Part shown: positions 33,101 through 41,563 of the stretch, in pieces
Position numbering within the stretch: the first letter of the stretch is position 1
Layout of the letters: the number at the start of each line of letters is the position of its first letter
NCBI RefSeq assembly: GCF_900101605.1
Contig: NZ_FMUR01000018.1
Coordinates: 26,203-90,202, forward strand
Source of the DNA: Butyrivibrio hungatei
GTDB lineage: Bacteria > Bacillota > Clostridia > Lachnospirales > Lachnospiraceae
Length of the DNA: 64,000 nucleotides
Direction: 5' to 3'
Position numbers and translations under genes: made by a program
Notes under the pieces: generated by a model
Seen by the model: only the letters and a program-made list of their open reading frames with translations
Told to the model about the DNA's origin: nothing
Database searches by the model: none

Positions 33101-34816
33101 TTTGACGAGAACGATCCTCACAATGATAAGTACTATGATAAGGCAAGAACAGCAACCATCACGGTTACAGATTTTTCTTTTAACGAAGATGAAGCGAAGC
33201 TTGCAGTAGATGAGCAGATTGGAAAAGCATCTGCGAGCAGCTGGGCAAACACAGCGGTTAATGTATATACGCGTACGGTGAGCTTTGAGCAGGACGGAAA
33301 GTATACGCTCAAGTTTAACTGTAAGGATAAGGCAGGAAACAGCTCCAATGAGGTTTCTGAGGCGGAGTTCGTAATCGACCGTACAGCGCCTGAGATAAAT
33401 GTTTCATATAACAGCCTTACACCCGGAAACGGTAAGTATTACAAGGATACACGAATCGCAAATGTAAATATTAAAGAGATGTCTTTTGACGACAAACTTG
33501 TTGAACTGGCGCCTCAGCCTGTAAGCGACTTGGGCACAATGCCGGGACTTGGCGGTTTTTCATCGTCGGATGACAAGAACGTTTCGCAGATCTCATTCAG
33601 TGAAGACGGAACCTACGGATATATCATTAAATGTAAAGACCTTGCGGGCAACACGGCAACCGAGTACATGTCGGATATATTCGTTATTGATAAGACAGCT
33701 CCCGAAGTTAGCTTCTCAGGAGTTGAGAACTTCTCGGCAAACAACGGAGAGGTTGCACCTACTGTAGTTTACGGCGATAAGTATATTGACATTCAGGCTT
33801 CCAAGGTTACTTTGAAGGGCGCAAACAACGGACCTGTAAATGTCGGAAGCAGCGTGAAGCAGATAGAGAACGGCTTTGCGGTTTCATACAGCGATTTTGC
33901 GCACGACAAGAGCATGGACGATCTGTACGTGCTTGAGGCGACCGTTTGCGATATGGCGGGAAATCAGACCAAGGACGAACTTGTCTTTTCCGTTAACCGA
34001 CACGGTTCGGTATTTGTTGTCGGCGATGTTGCAAGGAAATTTAATGAGAAGTACTACATAAATGCGCCGAAAGACATCACGATAACTGAGATCAACATCG
34101 ATGAGCTCACGCAGAAAGATGTTTCGATAAGCCGCGACGGAAGTATCAGAGAGCTCGTAAACGGCAAGGATTATTCCGTAAGCCGCCAGGGAAGCGATAC
34201 TTCATGGAAGACATATACTTACACGATTGGTAAAAAGAACTTTGGAACGGACGGGATTTACTCCGTAACAGTTTACAGTAAGGACAAAGCTACAAACATC
34301 CAGGATAACAAGTCAAGAGATGCTGAGATCACCTTCGCGGTTGATATGACGGCTCCGGGAATTGTTACCGCAGGACTTGAAGAGGGCGGCGTTTACAAGC
34401 AGGATTCGCTTGACTTCAACGTTGACGTAACAGACAACATGGGTGTTGAGAACCTCACCATCTACAAGGACGGTCAGATCGTTAAGGCATGCACCGGTGA
34501 AGAACTTGAAGGAGCAGGCGGCGTAGAGACCATTACTCTTAACGAGTCTGAAGAAAGACAGTCCGTTACGGTAATCGCACAGGACTATGCCGGAAATAAG
34601 GAGACTCTCGCAATCGGCGGCGTTCTTGTATCAACCAAGGAAATTCCTGTTGAAACAGAAGATGTTCTCGGTCAAAAGAAAGAGAATCCGACCAAAAAGA
34701 AGGCAGCTAAAAACGGCTTGTCATTCTTTGTATATGCGCTCGCAGCTGTCGCAGCATTATCAGTCGGCGGCGGTGCAATATATTTGCTCAAAGCAAATAA
34801 TAAGGTTGAAAAATAA
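30164..34816 (+). CDS. Large secreted, membrane-anchored Ig-like repeat surface protein
   Basis: The product has 1550 residues and TTGGAGGAG upstream of ATG 30164 (ATG 30167 is equally possible). A Sec signal peptide is clear: basic NTKVKAIAKK, a hydrophobic core VLPVMMVPVLLFG, and a cleavage-like SYADD. A Thr/Glu/Asn-rich stalk follows, with an Asn/Asp low-complexity stretch near residues 290-345 encoded by 42-base repeats. At least six Ig-like modules come next, each ending or starting with the I/V-D-x-T-A/V-P signature (IDRTAPTI, VDKTAPKI, VDTTVPEV, IDRTAPEI, IDKTAPEV, VDMTAPGI). The C-terminus is KKKAAKNG plus one membrane helix and a short basic tail (KANNKVEK); no LPXTG sortase motif is visible. 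Likely a cell-surface adhesin or binding protein; the ligand is unknown. Confidence 0.82.
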   Translation: MMNTKVKAIAKKVLPVMMVPVLLFGNYATITSYADDVEISASSTEEKQKTETEQNSTSTENGPTTNGPVIIDGEDKSKPVEPKSEFGAEQDISNSGDLNKQEDEKLGGASEQRDEAGNDLPKQNGVGADGSTEQNGKETVEPGNAESNDLGKMDGAKSKDVARNLLTSMAVIGNTGNQLDLLTKAKDGVSNQDNQAKNTTASTPKVKKCNISFNIENRAEGDFKLYLDGDEIDGNTYSFDVSEDSESREIVFNYALADNYKLEEVSGGTIDTEEKTITCSYEDIDFGDDSENDAGNNNDNENNNDNDAGNNNDNEDSNENNNNDGDGENNTDNNANSGSNSGSHGQEELSKDYTFSATVIKIDDEGPSIESPSVKNDTGAVSYEGSGGKRVIASSTATDLVFTINVTDDEKSDVKEVIAVDSTGARHFMDKADGDEGTYVWSPSRFGNYLITEVIAKDEWDNESSFPNDNDAGNSGIAEDFPTICYYPENDENKLSVNTIDNNGQWQQVNKLTFGISISGSTIREIEAVKIKKTDESGNESVINVDESQIQRSFSDSETPGGAHAFSATVNIPVEEGEKIYEVSCHFYGDSGKDQNDNNIDIYKTFATKTVRIDNTAPSAEIVVEGDENEINRTSFGRFFRDLKRGWFAANNDITVLIKVPKNCDGETDEKKVSGFSSITYKVNDKEVTKSVDKINPAKSTDEYYVFEEKIKSTGENEIDKYAVQVLSVCDFAGNVAYSVDGIKEFGRTRFIIDRTAPTIVYDIDGQVAQDENRLYFDGSARGKVTIEDIDLDVDSIKFRNEDGSVKYVVPSYNEKDSTELSKRIYDFLLENDGAYKIETTASDTLGQTSSETSTEIVVDKTAPKIEITYDKEAPSADGNKYYPSNVQITVKVNDKWLDKTSSFVRVKKIDVAGGEVGVEPLNNWSGDLGDDEHVITFTTDGDGFYQVSVEANDMSKNHDSAEGNKFGVDTTVPEVTLTFDENDPHNDKYYDKARTATITVTDFSFNEDEAKLAVDEQIGKASASSWANTAVNVYTRTVSFEQDGKYTLKFNCKDKAGNSSNEVSEAEFVIDRTAPEINVSYNSLTPGNGKYYKDTRIANVNIKEMSFDDKLVELAPQPVSDLGTMPGLGGFSSSDDKNVSQISFSEDGTYGYIIKCKDLAGNTATEYMSDIFVIDKTAPEVSFSGVENFSANNGEVAPTVVYGDKYIDIQASKVTLKGANNGPVNVGSSVKQIENGFAVSYSDFAHDKSMDDLYVLEATVCDMAGNQTKDELVFSVNRHGSVFVVGDVARKFNEKYYINAPKDITITEINIDELTQKDVSISRDGSIRELVNGKDYSVSRQGSDTSWKTYTYTIGKKNFGTDGIYSVTVYSKDKATNIQDNKSRDAEITFAVDMTAPGIVTAGLEEGGVYKQDSLDFNVDVTDNMGVENLTIYKDGQIVKACTGEELEGAGGVETITLNESEERQSVTVIAQDYAGNKETLAIGGVLVSTKEIPVETEDVLGQKKENPTKKKAAKNGLSFFVYALAAVAALSVGGGAIYLLKANNKVEK
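31037..31108 (+). repeat. Tandem direct repeat in the Asn/Asp-rich stalk
   Basis: Two 30-base units (31037-31066 and 31079-31108) starting AATGATGCCGGAAACAATAA differ at one position and are spaced with a 42-base period. They encode NDAGNNNDNE twice. In-frame copy-number change would alter stalk length. Confidence 0.8.
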
Positions 34817-34838
34817 GATTATGTAATAGAATCTGTTT

Positions 34839-34879
34839 CGGGAGGAAGTTGGCTATTTTTGACTTCCTTCCGATTTTTC
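34839..34879 (+). terminator. Rho-independent terminator after the surface-protein gene
   Basis: CGGGAGGAAGT (34839-34849) pairs with ACTTCCTTCCG (34862-34872), 11 positions with one wobble, followed by ATTTTTC. Confidence 0.75.
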
Positions 34880-34908
34880 ATATAATGTTTACAGCCATTT
34901 TCGACAGG

Positions 34909-34936
34909 TTGCGTGCATTGGCAGATTTGCTATAAT
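34909..34936 (+). promoter_or_regulatory. Extended -10 promoter of the Rpn-like gene
   Basis: TTGCGT (34909-34914), a 16-base spacer and TATAAT (34931-34936) preceded by TGC, giving the extended TGnTATAAT element. A leader of about 95 bases precedes ATG 35038. Confidence 0.65.
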
Positions 34937-35037
34937 GTAAGTGAAAAAAAGTGTTTTATGAATCAGCTGAAGAATCTACAAATGGGTTATCTTCTGTATC
35001 TATAGAACAAAAGTATTTGAGGAAAGTGAGATAATCC

Positions 35038-35838
35038 ATGAGCCAGAAAGAGTTTAAAGATTTAACTTTTGCAGACGACTTCATGTTTGCGAAGGTAATG
35101 CTTAATGAGAAGTTGTGTAAGCAGCTACTTGAGATTATTTTGGAAATAAAGATTAAGAGTATAAGTTATCCGGAAGAGCAGAAAGTAATCGATCCGTCAT
35201 ATGACAGCAAGAGTGTAAGGCTTGATGTGTATGTGGATGATGAAAAAGGAACTGTATACAATATTGAGATGCAGACGACCAATCCCGGAAATATTCCGAA
35301 AAGGGCTAGATATTATCAGGGAATGATTGATCTTAACCTGATAGAAAAGGGAGAAGATTATTCGAAGCTGGCCAAAAGTTATGTAATCTTCATTTGTATG
35401 GAAGATATATATGGAATAGACAAGCCGGCATACAGATTTGAAAATTACTGTAAAGAGTATGGGCTTTCTCTGGGAGACGAAACATACAAGGTCATTCTTA
35501 ATGCGTCTTGCACGGAACTTCAGGATACAGAACTTGGAAAGTTCCTTAGGTTTGTCCGCACAGGAGAACCAACAGATGAATTCACAGATGAGCTACTTAA
35601 CGAAGTAAATTCGGTTAAGCGGAATGAAAGATGGGAGGTGGAGTACATGACACTTCTGATGAGAGATAGAGAGAAAATTGAAGAAGGAAGAAAAGAAGGA
35701 AGAAAAGAAGGAAGAAAAGAAGCCTGGGAAGAGGCAATAAGGAAGTTCATTGAAATAGAGATGATGAACGGACTTTCCAGAGAAGAAGCTGAGAAAAAAG
35801 TACGCACAGCTCTGGGCAATTTAGATGATAATGAATAA
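35038..35838 (+). CDS. Rpn/PD-(D/E)XK nuclease family transposase-like protein
   Basis: The product has 266 residues. The N-terminus KEFKDLTFADDFMFAKVM and the nuclease core RLDVYVDDEKGTVYNIEMQ (Asp, then Glu-x-Gln) followed by KRARYYQGMIDLNLIEKGEDY are typical of the PD-(D/E)XK 'putative transposase' family that includes Rpn recombination-promoting nucleases and is abundant in Lachnospiraceae. These proteins make DNA breaks and stimulate RecA-independent recombination in Escherichia coli Rpn; the role here is unproven. A C-terminal basic-acidic tract GRKEGRKEGRKE comes from three 12-base direct repeats. The gene is monocistronic, bounded by its own promoter and a strong terminator, and separates the secretion/surface region from the glycan cluster. 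Confidence 0.8.
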   Translation: MSQKEFKDLTFADDFMFAKVMLNEKLCKQLLEIILEIKIKSISYPEEQKVIDPSYDSKSVRLDVYVDDEKGTVYNIEMQTTNPGNIPKRARYYQGMIDLNLIEKGEDYSKLAKSYVIFICMEDIYGIDKPAYRFENYCKEYGLSLGDETYKVILNASCTELQDTELGKFLRFVRTGEPTDEFTDELLNEVNSVKRNERWEVEYMTLLMRDREKIEEGRKEGRKEGRKEAWEEAIRKFIEIEMMNGLSREEAEKKVRTALGNLDDNE

Positions 35839-35859
35839 AGCAATCGCAAGCCGATAAAT

Positions 35860-35891
35860 ATTAAAGCTTCGGGCACGCCCGGAGCTTTAAT
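35860..35891 (+). terminator. Strong terminator hairpin after the Rpn-like gene
   Basis: ATTAAAGCTTCGGGC and GCCCGGAGCTTTAAT are complementary over 15 positions with one wobble and a very short loop. The A- and T-rich ends make it potentially bidirectional. Confidence 0.7.
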
Positions 35892-35938
35892 CAAGTGGCG
35901 GCAAAAATAAGAGGAGCACGGTAAACGGGTTTTTTATA

Positions 35939-37186
35939 ATGAAAATACTTATGGTCAATAAATTCCTTCATCCAAACGGAGGATCTGAAACATATATTTT
36001 TAAGCTGGGCGAAGCACTTGTGAAGCTGGGACATGAAGTCCAGTACTTCGGAATGGAGCATGAAGGCCGATGCGTAGGAAACAGAGCCAACGCCTATACA
36101 TCTGACATGGATTTCCATGGAGGTAGTAAACTCAGCAAACTCACGTATCCCATTAAGACAATATACAGCACAGAAGCGAGAAAAAAGATAAAACTTGTTC
36201 TCGATGATTTTGAACCTGATGTTGTTCATTTAAACAACTTTAATTACCAGCTTACGCCGTCGGTGATTCTAGAAGTTATTAAGTGGAGAAAAGAGAAATC
36301 AAGAAACTGTAAGATTATATTTACGGCGCATGATTATCAGCTCCTTTGCCCGAATCATATGTTCAATAACCCGCAGACGCACGAAAACTGCGAGAAGTGC
36401 GTGGGAGGATATTTTGCAAATTGCATAAAAGGAAGGTGCATACACGGCTCTGCGGCCAAGTCGGTTGTCGGAGCTATGGAGGCGTACTTCTGGAAATATA
36501 AGGGAACATATAAATACATTGATAAGATAATCTGTTGCTCGGAGTTTATGAAGACCAAAATGGATACGAATCCTGTTTTTGCAGGTAAAACCATTGCGAT
36601 GCATAACTTTATTACGCATGCCGATAAAGAAGCTGCGACGTGCGGTGAATCCACATTCTCCAAATCGTCATCATACGACAACGTGCATGAAGATAGATAT
36701 GTTCTGTACTTTGGAAGATATTCATGGGAAAAAGGAATCAAAACCCTCATCAAAGCTTGTGAGGAACTCCCGGATGTAAACTTCATTTTCGCGGGGAGCG
36801 GTGAATATGCAGAAGAAATTGAGAAACTTCCCAATGGCAAAAATGTCGGATTTAAGACCGGAGAGGAGCTTGATGCGCTCATAAGAAACGCAGAATTTAC
36901 GGTATATCCATCTGAATGGTATGAGAACTGCCCGTTCTCTGTTATGGAGAGCCAGGAGAGACTGGTTCCCGTAGTCGGTGCGAATATAGGCGGGATTCCG
37001 GAGCTTGTAGAGGATGGGAAGACAGGCAGGCTGTTTAAGAGTGGTGATGCAATAGAACTTACACAAGCCATAAGAGAACTTTGGGATACGCCTGAGGAAT
37101 CTGATAAATATAGGGAGAACCTCAAAGAACTGAAGCGTCTCGATGCAGATGAATATGCAAGAGATTTGCTTGATAAAATAAGGTAA
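35939..37186 (+). CDS. Glycosyltransferase family 4 protein
   Basis: This 415-residue GT-B retaining glycosyltransferase transfers a sugar from a nucleotide donor to a growing surface glycan at the inner face of the membrane. The N-terminal acceptor domain starts KILMVNKFLHPNGGSETYI, the glycine-rich loop of GT4. The donor domain shows VLYFGRYSWEKGIKTLI, FIFAGSGEY, and the E-x7-E region EWYENCPFSVMESQ followed by GGIPELV and GKTGRLF. A Cys-rich insertion (CPNHMF, CEKCVGGYFANC) occurs near 140-170 and might bind metal, as seen in some GT4 members. It opens the glycan cluster, 47 bases after the terminator, and its stop is 6 bases before the next gene. The sugar specificity cannot be told. Confidence 0.88.
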   Translation: MKILMVNKFLHPNGGSETYIFKLGEALVKLGHEVQYFGMEHEGRCVGNRANAYTSDMDFHGGSKLSKLTYPIKTIYSTEARKKIKLVLDDFEPDVVHLNNFNYQLTPSVILEVIKWRKEKSRNCKIIFTAHDYQLLCPNHMFNNPQTHENCEKCVGGYFANCIKGRCIHGSAAKSVVGAMEAYFWKYKGTYKYIDKIICCSEFMKTKMDTNPVFAGKTIAMHNFITHADKEAATCGESTFSKSSSYDNVHEDRYVLYFGRYSWEKGIKTLIKACEELPDVNFIFAGSGEYAEEIEKLPNGKNVGFKTGEELDALIRNAEFTVYPSEWYENCPFSVMESQERLVPVVGANIGGIPELVEDGKTGRLFKSGDAIELTQAIRELWDTPEESDKYRENLKELKRLDADEYARDLLDKIR

Positions 37187-37192
37187 ACATTC

Positions 37193-38146
37193 ATGACAAT
37201 CACTATTATTACCCCTGCATACAACAGGTCAGTTACACTTCCTGAATTATATGAATCACTCAAAAAGCAGACAAACAAAGATTTTGATTGGCTTATTATT
37301 GACGATGGAAGCACTGATGGCACAGGTGAGTTGGTAAAAAAATTCATAGATGAACAAGATAAAAAAACTACAGCATCAGATTCGAACACTTTTGGCATAG
37401 AATACCATTTTCAGGAAAATGCCGGCAAGCACGTTGCACTAAATAACGGAATAACCATTGCCAAAGGCGAGCTTATCTTTATCGTTGACAGCGATGACCG
37501 GCTTTCTGACAACGCTGTCGAGATCATTCTGGAATTTCATGAGAAATATAAAGATCGCAAGGATGAGCTGAAGCTTTGCGGATATAGCTTTTTGCGCGCA
37601 TATAGCGACGGTACGGTAAATGAAGGAAAGTTCCCTGTAGATGAGGCTGTAGATACGTATAGGCAGCAGAGGATAAATAACAATCTTCTGGGAGATAAGG
37701 CAGAAGTATATTATGCGGATATATTAAAAAAATATCCGTTCGAAGTGTTTGAAAACGAGAAATTCATGCCTGAAGATGCCGTATGGCTGAAAATGTCGGG
37801 ACCGTACAATATGGTCCACGCCAATCGCATAATTTATTACTGCGATTATCTTGAGGGCGGCCTTACAAAGAGCGGTAGGAAGATGAAGATACATTCGCCA
37901 TACGGCATGATGTACAGATCAAAGGTTTATATTACAGATTCCGAAGTAAAGATCAAGGTCAAAATCAAGATGATGCTGCTGTACCATATATATAACCGAT
38001 TTGCACATATTGAGGACAAGCGGTATGGGATTTCACGGGGAAAAACAGCGGCAAAAAGAGAAAGGATAAAGATAAGAAAGAGTCTGCTTTATTATTCATG
38101 TCTAATTCCCGCAAAGATTATGGCATTAAGATGGGGAAAAAAATAA
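37193..38146 (+). CDS. Glycosyltransferase family 2 protein
   Basis: The product is a 317-residue GT-A inverting glycosyltransferase. The start TITIITPAYNRSVTLPELYE is followed by WLIIDDGSTDGTG (nucleotide binding) and the DxD-type metal site FIVDSDDRL. An acceptor-side EDAVWLKM and a basic C-terminal segment (KVKIKMMLLYHIYNRF, KTAAKRERIKIRKS) suggest membrane association. It follows the GT4 gene with a 6-base gap in one operon. Donor and acceptor unknown. Confidence 0.86.
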   Translation: MTITIITPAYNRSVTLPELYESLKKQTNKDFDWLIIDDGSTDGTGELVKKFIDEQDKKTTASDSNTFGIEYHFQENAGKHVALNNGITIAKGELIFIVDSDDRLSDNAVEIILEFHEKYKDRKDELKLCGYSFLRAYSDGTVNEGKFPVDEAVDTYRQQRINNNLLGDKAEVYYADILKKYPFEVFENEKFMPEDAVWLKMSGPYNMVHANRIIYYCDYLEGGLTKSGRKMKIHSPYGMMYRSKVYITDSEVKIKVKIKMMLLYHIYNRFAHIEDKRYGISRGKTAAKRERIKIRKSLLYYSCLIPAKIMALRWGKK

Positions 38147-38178
38147 AATTAGCAGAAATATGCAAAATATCTGTTATG

Positions 38179-38190
38179 TTATGGTATACT
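38179..38190 (+). promoter_or_regulatory. Possible extended -10 promoter before the sugar transferase gene
   Basis: TATACT at 38185-38190 is preceded by TGG, fitting an extended -10 element. The -35 region (TGCAAA at 38161-38166) is poor. It lies in an 81-base gap between cluster genes. Confidence 0.35.
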
Positions 38191-38227
38191 CCTAGGGGAA
38201 TGAAAAAAGTTTGATGAGGCGTGATTA

Positions 38228-39610
38228 ATGCAAAAGAATAAGATACAAAAAAGATATATATATAGATTTTTTTGCACTGCACTTTTATGCATGCTTGCGT
38301 CAGGGATGTTTTTTGTCGCATGGTACGGATTTGTATTTGAGAATAATCATACAGGGTTCCTTCTTGGGATTGGTAACCTTGGTATGGCTATTGGCATATA
38401 TTTTATATTTTATTATTTTATTGGAAAATCTCTTAGGACATTTAGGATTGGAGTGGATAGAAAAGCCAATCTTCTTGCTTCACAGGTAATGACGGTATTT
38501 ATTGTAGATTTTTGCGAAACCTTTATTTCTTGCGCGATTACGGGGCAGTTTAGATATTATCACATTTTTTTTGTTATATATTTGATTCTGGCATTTGTTC
38601 AGAGTACGGTTTTGTGTCTGCTTGTTATTCCTCTTGTGGATGTTTACAGGAAGCTGTTCAAGCCACAGCGTATTCTTGAAGTGTACTGTGATGACTCGAA
38701 TGAAAAAAGTGAGTTCATGAATGAAAGACCTGACAAATATAAGATTGTTGATTCAATCAATATTACAGAAGGATTGGAAAAGATTTTGTCAGTCATACCA
38801 CGCTATGAAGCGATTCTTTTAAATGATATTCCTTCGGAGCTCAAGAATGATATACTTAAAGATTGCTTCAGAATGGGCAAAAGAGTATATTTTACGCCAA
38901 AGATTGCAGACATAATCGGAAAGAATTCTGAGAATATCAATCTGTTTGATACGCCGCTTTATTTGTGCAGAAATAATGCTATAGGTGCGGGACAGCGCTT
39001 TTTGAAAAGATTTTTTGATTTGCTGTTCTCGATTTTGGGATTTATTGTATTTAGCCCAATCTTCATTATTGTTGCTGTTGCGATTAAGGCTGAGGACGGT
39101 GGGCCTGTCTTTTTTATCCAAGACAGAGTTACCATAGGCGGTAAAGTTTTTGGAATAATAAAGTTTCGCTCAATGATTGTTGATGCGGAGAAAGATGGAA
39201 AACCTTGCCCTGTCGGTGAAGAAGACGATCGTATAACAAAGGTTGGCCGAATTATTCGTCCCACAAGGATTGATGAACTACCGCAGCTCCTTAATATCAT
39301 AAAGGGAGATATGTCAATTGTCGGACCAAGACCGGAGCGTGTTGAGCATGTAGAAAAATACACAAAAGAAATTCCGGAGTTTGCGTTTAGGCTTAAAGCT
39401 AAAGGTGGTCTTACGGGAGTTGCACAGGTGTTCGGAAAGTACAATACAAGCCCGCTTAGCAAGCTAAAGATGGATCTTGATTATATAACAAACTATTCGC
39501 TTCTTCTTGATCTACAGATAATTTTTGAGACTGTTAAGATCCTTATTCAGAAGGAAAGTACACAAGGTTTTTCCAAGGAAAAACAGGAAGAAATGCGTGA
39601 AAAAGAATAA
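38228..39610 (+). CDS. Polyprenyl-phosphate sugar-1-phosphate transferase (initiating enzyme of glycan synthesis)
   Basis: The product has 460 residues. Four membrane helices lie in the first 150 residues, then a soluble central domain, then a bacterial sugar transferase domain from about 255 with its own helix (FFDLLFSILGFIVFSPIFII). Catalytic-domain motifs are VFFIQDRVTIGGKVFGIIKF with RSMIVDAE, then RIDELPQLLNIIKGDMSIVG and PRPE. Enzymes of this family move a phospho-sugar from UDP-sugar to undecaprenyl phosphate, the first step of exopolysaccharide repeat-unit assembly on the cytoplasmic face. It is the committing enzyme of this cluster and fits with the flippase at 42707. Confidence 0.92.
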   Translation: MQKNKIQKRYIYRFFCTALLCMLASGMFFVAWYGFVFENNHTGFLLGIGNLGMAIGIYFIFYYFIGKSLRTFRIGVDRKANLLASQVMTVFIVDFCETFISCAITGQFRYYHIFFVIYLILAFVQSTVLCLLVIPLVDVYRKLFKPQRILEVYCDDSNEKSEFMNERPDKYKIVDSINITEGLEKILSVIPRYEAILLNDIPSELKNDILKDCFRMGKRVYFTPKIADIIGKNSENINLFDTPLYLCRNNAIGAGQRFLKRFFDLLFSILGFIVFSPIFIIVAVAIKAEDGGPVFFIQDRVTIGGKVFGIIKFRSMIVDAEKDGKPCPVGEEDDRITKVGRIIRPTRIDELPQLLNIIKGDMSIVGPRPERVEHVEKYTKEIPEFAFRLKAKGGLTGVAQVFGKYNTSPLSKLKMDLDYITNYSLLLDLQIIFETVKILIQKESTQGFSKEKQEEMREKE

Positions 39611-39624
39611 TTGATGATATAATG

Positions 39625-39644
39625 GGGAGGTGTTGACATCTCCC
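39625..39644 (+). other. Short GC-rich hairpin between glycan genes
   Basis: GGGAGGTGT (39625-39633) and ACATCTCCC (39636-39644) are complementary with one wobble, followed by TTAAATT. It is in the 83-base gap after the sugar transferase gene and may attenuate or protect the message. Confidence 0.4.
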
Positions 39645-39693
39645 TTAAATTATCTGTTTATTTAGAAAACGGAGAAGATATTGAGGAAAACCT

Positions 39694-41550
39694 ATGGGAA
39701 TTTTTGGAGTAGTGATTGTTGCCTGGCTTGGTGCAATAATATGGAATAAAAAAATTGAAGAAACACTTCCGCAGGCTGTATTGGGAACTGCTTTGCTTAT
39801 ATACCTGTTTGGGCTTATCAATAAGCTTTCATGGGGAGTGAATGCTTCTTTTATGATAATAACCGTAGCAATGGTTGGTTGTCTGGTGTTTCTATTCAAA
39901 GATAAAACGAGAACCTTAAGTTCTATATTTACTTATGGCGCCGGAGCTTATATTGTATATATTCTTTTCTTTTTGATCTATTCAAGCGGACGTGATTTTA
40001 ATCATACGGATGTTCTGAGCACCTGGGGGCTGATGGCCAAGAGATTTTATTACAATCATGGCGGATTGTATTCTGATGTGTCAGCAGGTTATCCGCCTTT
40101 GATTCCAATATGGAATTATTTTTCCGCTAAAACATGGGTGGGATTTTCTGACACAATATGCATATTTGGTCAGAGCGTTATGGTAGTGGCTCTTTTAATG
40201 CCTGTTTTTTCCGGACTTGAACCGGGGAAGAACTATGGGACTGTAAAGGCGTCATTCTTGCTTTTTATGATGCCTGTTATCATGGTTCTGTCAGGTATGC
40301 CGGGATATGACAGAGCACTTGCAGATGGGATGATTGCAGGTATTATATGCTTTTTCATCTATTCACTGCTTAATTTTCTGAATAATTTTGACAATTTTCA
40401 TTTAGTATCGATGATTATTGCGGCGGCAGCACTTTGCCTCACAAAAAGGATTGGATTCATAATTGCTTGCATGATGTTGTTCATCGCTTTTTATGCGATG
40501 CTGGGAAAAAGAGATAAGATATTCACCAAGGGAAATTGCATAATGGTTACAATTGTTACGCTTGCAATCATTTCCTGGCATCATTTCAGTATATTTGTCT
40601 TAGTTCCACTATTTTCGCTTATAGTAGCCGCTCTGCTGCATCATATGACTGTTAAGTTCAGTGGTAAAAATATAAAAGTGGTATATATATTTATTTTGAC
40701 CGGATTAGCTTTTCTGCTTGTTGCTGTCGGCAGTGAAGTCTGTATAAAGAATGATATTGCTGTTCCGATAGGAAGATTGCTGAATAAATTTTTGTATTTT
40801 GATTTTTCGTGTGGGTATATACATGTGCCATATGTGTTATTTATTGTTCTTCTGATTGGAACATACATATGGTCAGTGATTAATAATAGCTTCATAGTTG
40901 ACCAGAGAGTAATGTTGGGAGTAATTATTTCAATGGCAGCATATGGTATTATGATGTGCGGCATATATGTATTTGCAATATATCCTCTTAAGTCATCAAT
41001 CGAAGGAATAACTCCAAGGTATATGATTCCTTGGGAAATCATGATTGTTTATGTGTTACTTTTTGTTGTAGTATCTGATGCAAATAAGGAAGCAGTGAAG
41101 CATCTGCTGGCGCTATGTTGTGTGATATTGCTTCTTTCTGATACGGGAACATTTTTGGAATCAATTGCATTAAAGCATGAGAGGCCGGATTATGACGCCT
41201 TTGAGAAATGTGGCATAGAGTTGGGAGAAACAGATAAAGTATATTATATTGATGAGGAATGTGAGTCATCGGAATCGTATTTGGAATTTTATTATTCGGT
41301 TTTCCCTGCGACGTCTAACTTTAAAGAGGCGCTGTCAGATGGATTTGAGTTTGATGTCAGTGAGGAGCGTTTAAAAGCGGATATCAGTGACGGATACAAT
41401 TATGTGTATATTCATTCATTTGAAAAAGATTTCCCCAAAAGATGCGGGAAGATGTTCGAAAACAAAAAAGAAATTTCGCCAAAGACAGTTTACCGCGTAG
41501 AATCAAGCGGAGATAATATAAAGCTGATACGAGTTGAGCGCATCAGATAG
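39694..41550 (+). CDS. Polytopic membrane protein, GT-C/polymerase-like
   Basis: The product has 618 residues, with about a dozen hydrophobic segments across the first 480 and a soluble C-terminal domain of about 130 residues. The first large outside loop contains RDFNHTDVLSTWGLMAKRFY and YPPLIPIWNYF, an acidic motif in the place where GT-C glycosyltransferases (GT39/GT83-like) carry catalytic Asp/Glu. It may transfer a sugar from a lipid donor on the outer face or act as the Wzy-type polymerase of the cluster; no other Wzy candidate was seen. Function is inferred from topology. It is followed by the pyruvyl transferase gene after 13 bases. Confidence 0.65.
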   Translation: MGIFGVVIVAWLGAIIWNKKIEETLPQAVLGTALLIYLFGLINKLSWGVNASFMIITVAMVGCLVFLFKDKTRTLSSIFTYGAGAYIVYILFFLIYSSGRDFNHTDVLSTWGLMAKRFYYNHGGLYSDVSAGYPPLIPIWNYFSAKTWVGFSDTICIFGQSVMVVALLMPVFSGLEPGKNYGTVKASFLLFMMPVIMVLSGMPGYDRALADGMIAGIICFFIYSLLNFLNNFDNFHLVSMIIAAAALCLTKRIGFIIACMMLFIAFYAMLGKRDKIFTKGNCIMVTIVTLAIISWHHFSIFVLVPLFSLIVAALLHHMTVKFSGKNIKVVYIFILTGLAFLLVAVGSEVCIKNDIAVPIGRLLNKFLYFDFSCGYIHVPYVLFIVLLIGTYIWSVINNSFIVDQRVMLGVIISMAAYGIMMCGIYVFAIYPLKSSIEGITPRYMIPWEIMIVYVLLFVVVSDANKEAVKHLLALCCVILLLSDTGTFLESIALKHERPDYDAFEKCGIELGETDKVYYIDEECESSESYLEFYYSVFPATSNFKEALSDGFEFDVSEERLKADISDGYNYVYIHSFEKDFPKRCGKMFENKKEISPKTVYRVESSGDNIKLIRVERIR

Positions 41551-41563
41551 CAGGTAAGTAATT

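Noticed and set aside
34600..34816. LPXTG-type sortase signal at the end of the Ig-repeat surface protein
   Set aside because: A terminal helix and basic tail are present, but no LPxTG, NPxTG or similar pentapeptide precedes them.
36355..37398. 347-codon open frame on the minus strand opposite the first GT4 and GT2 genes
   Set aside because: The product is Ser/Leu-rich without domain features, a codon-bias shadow of two unmistakable glycosyltransferases.
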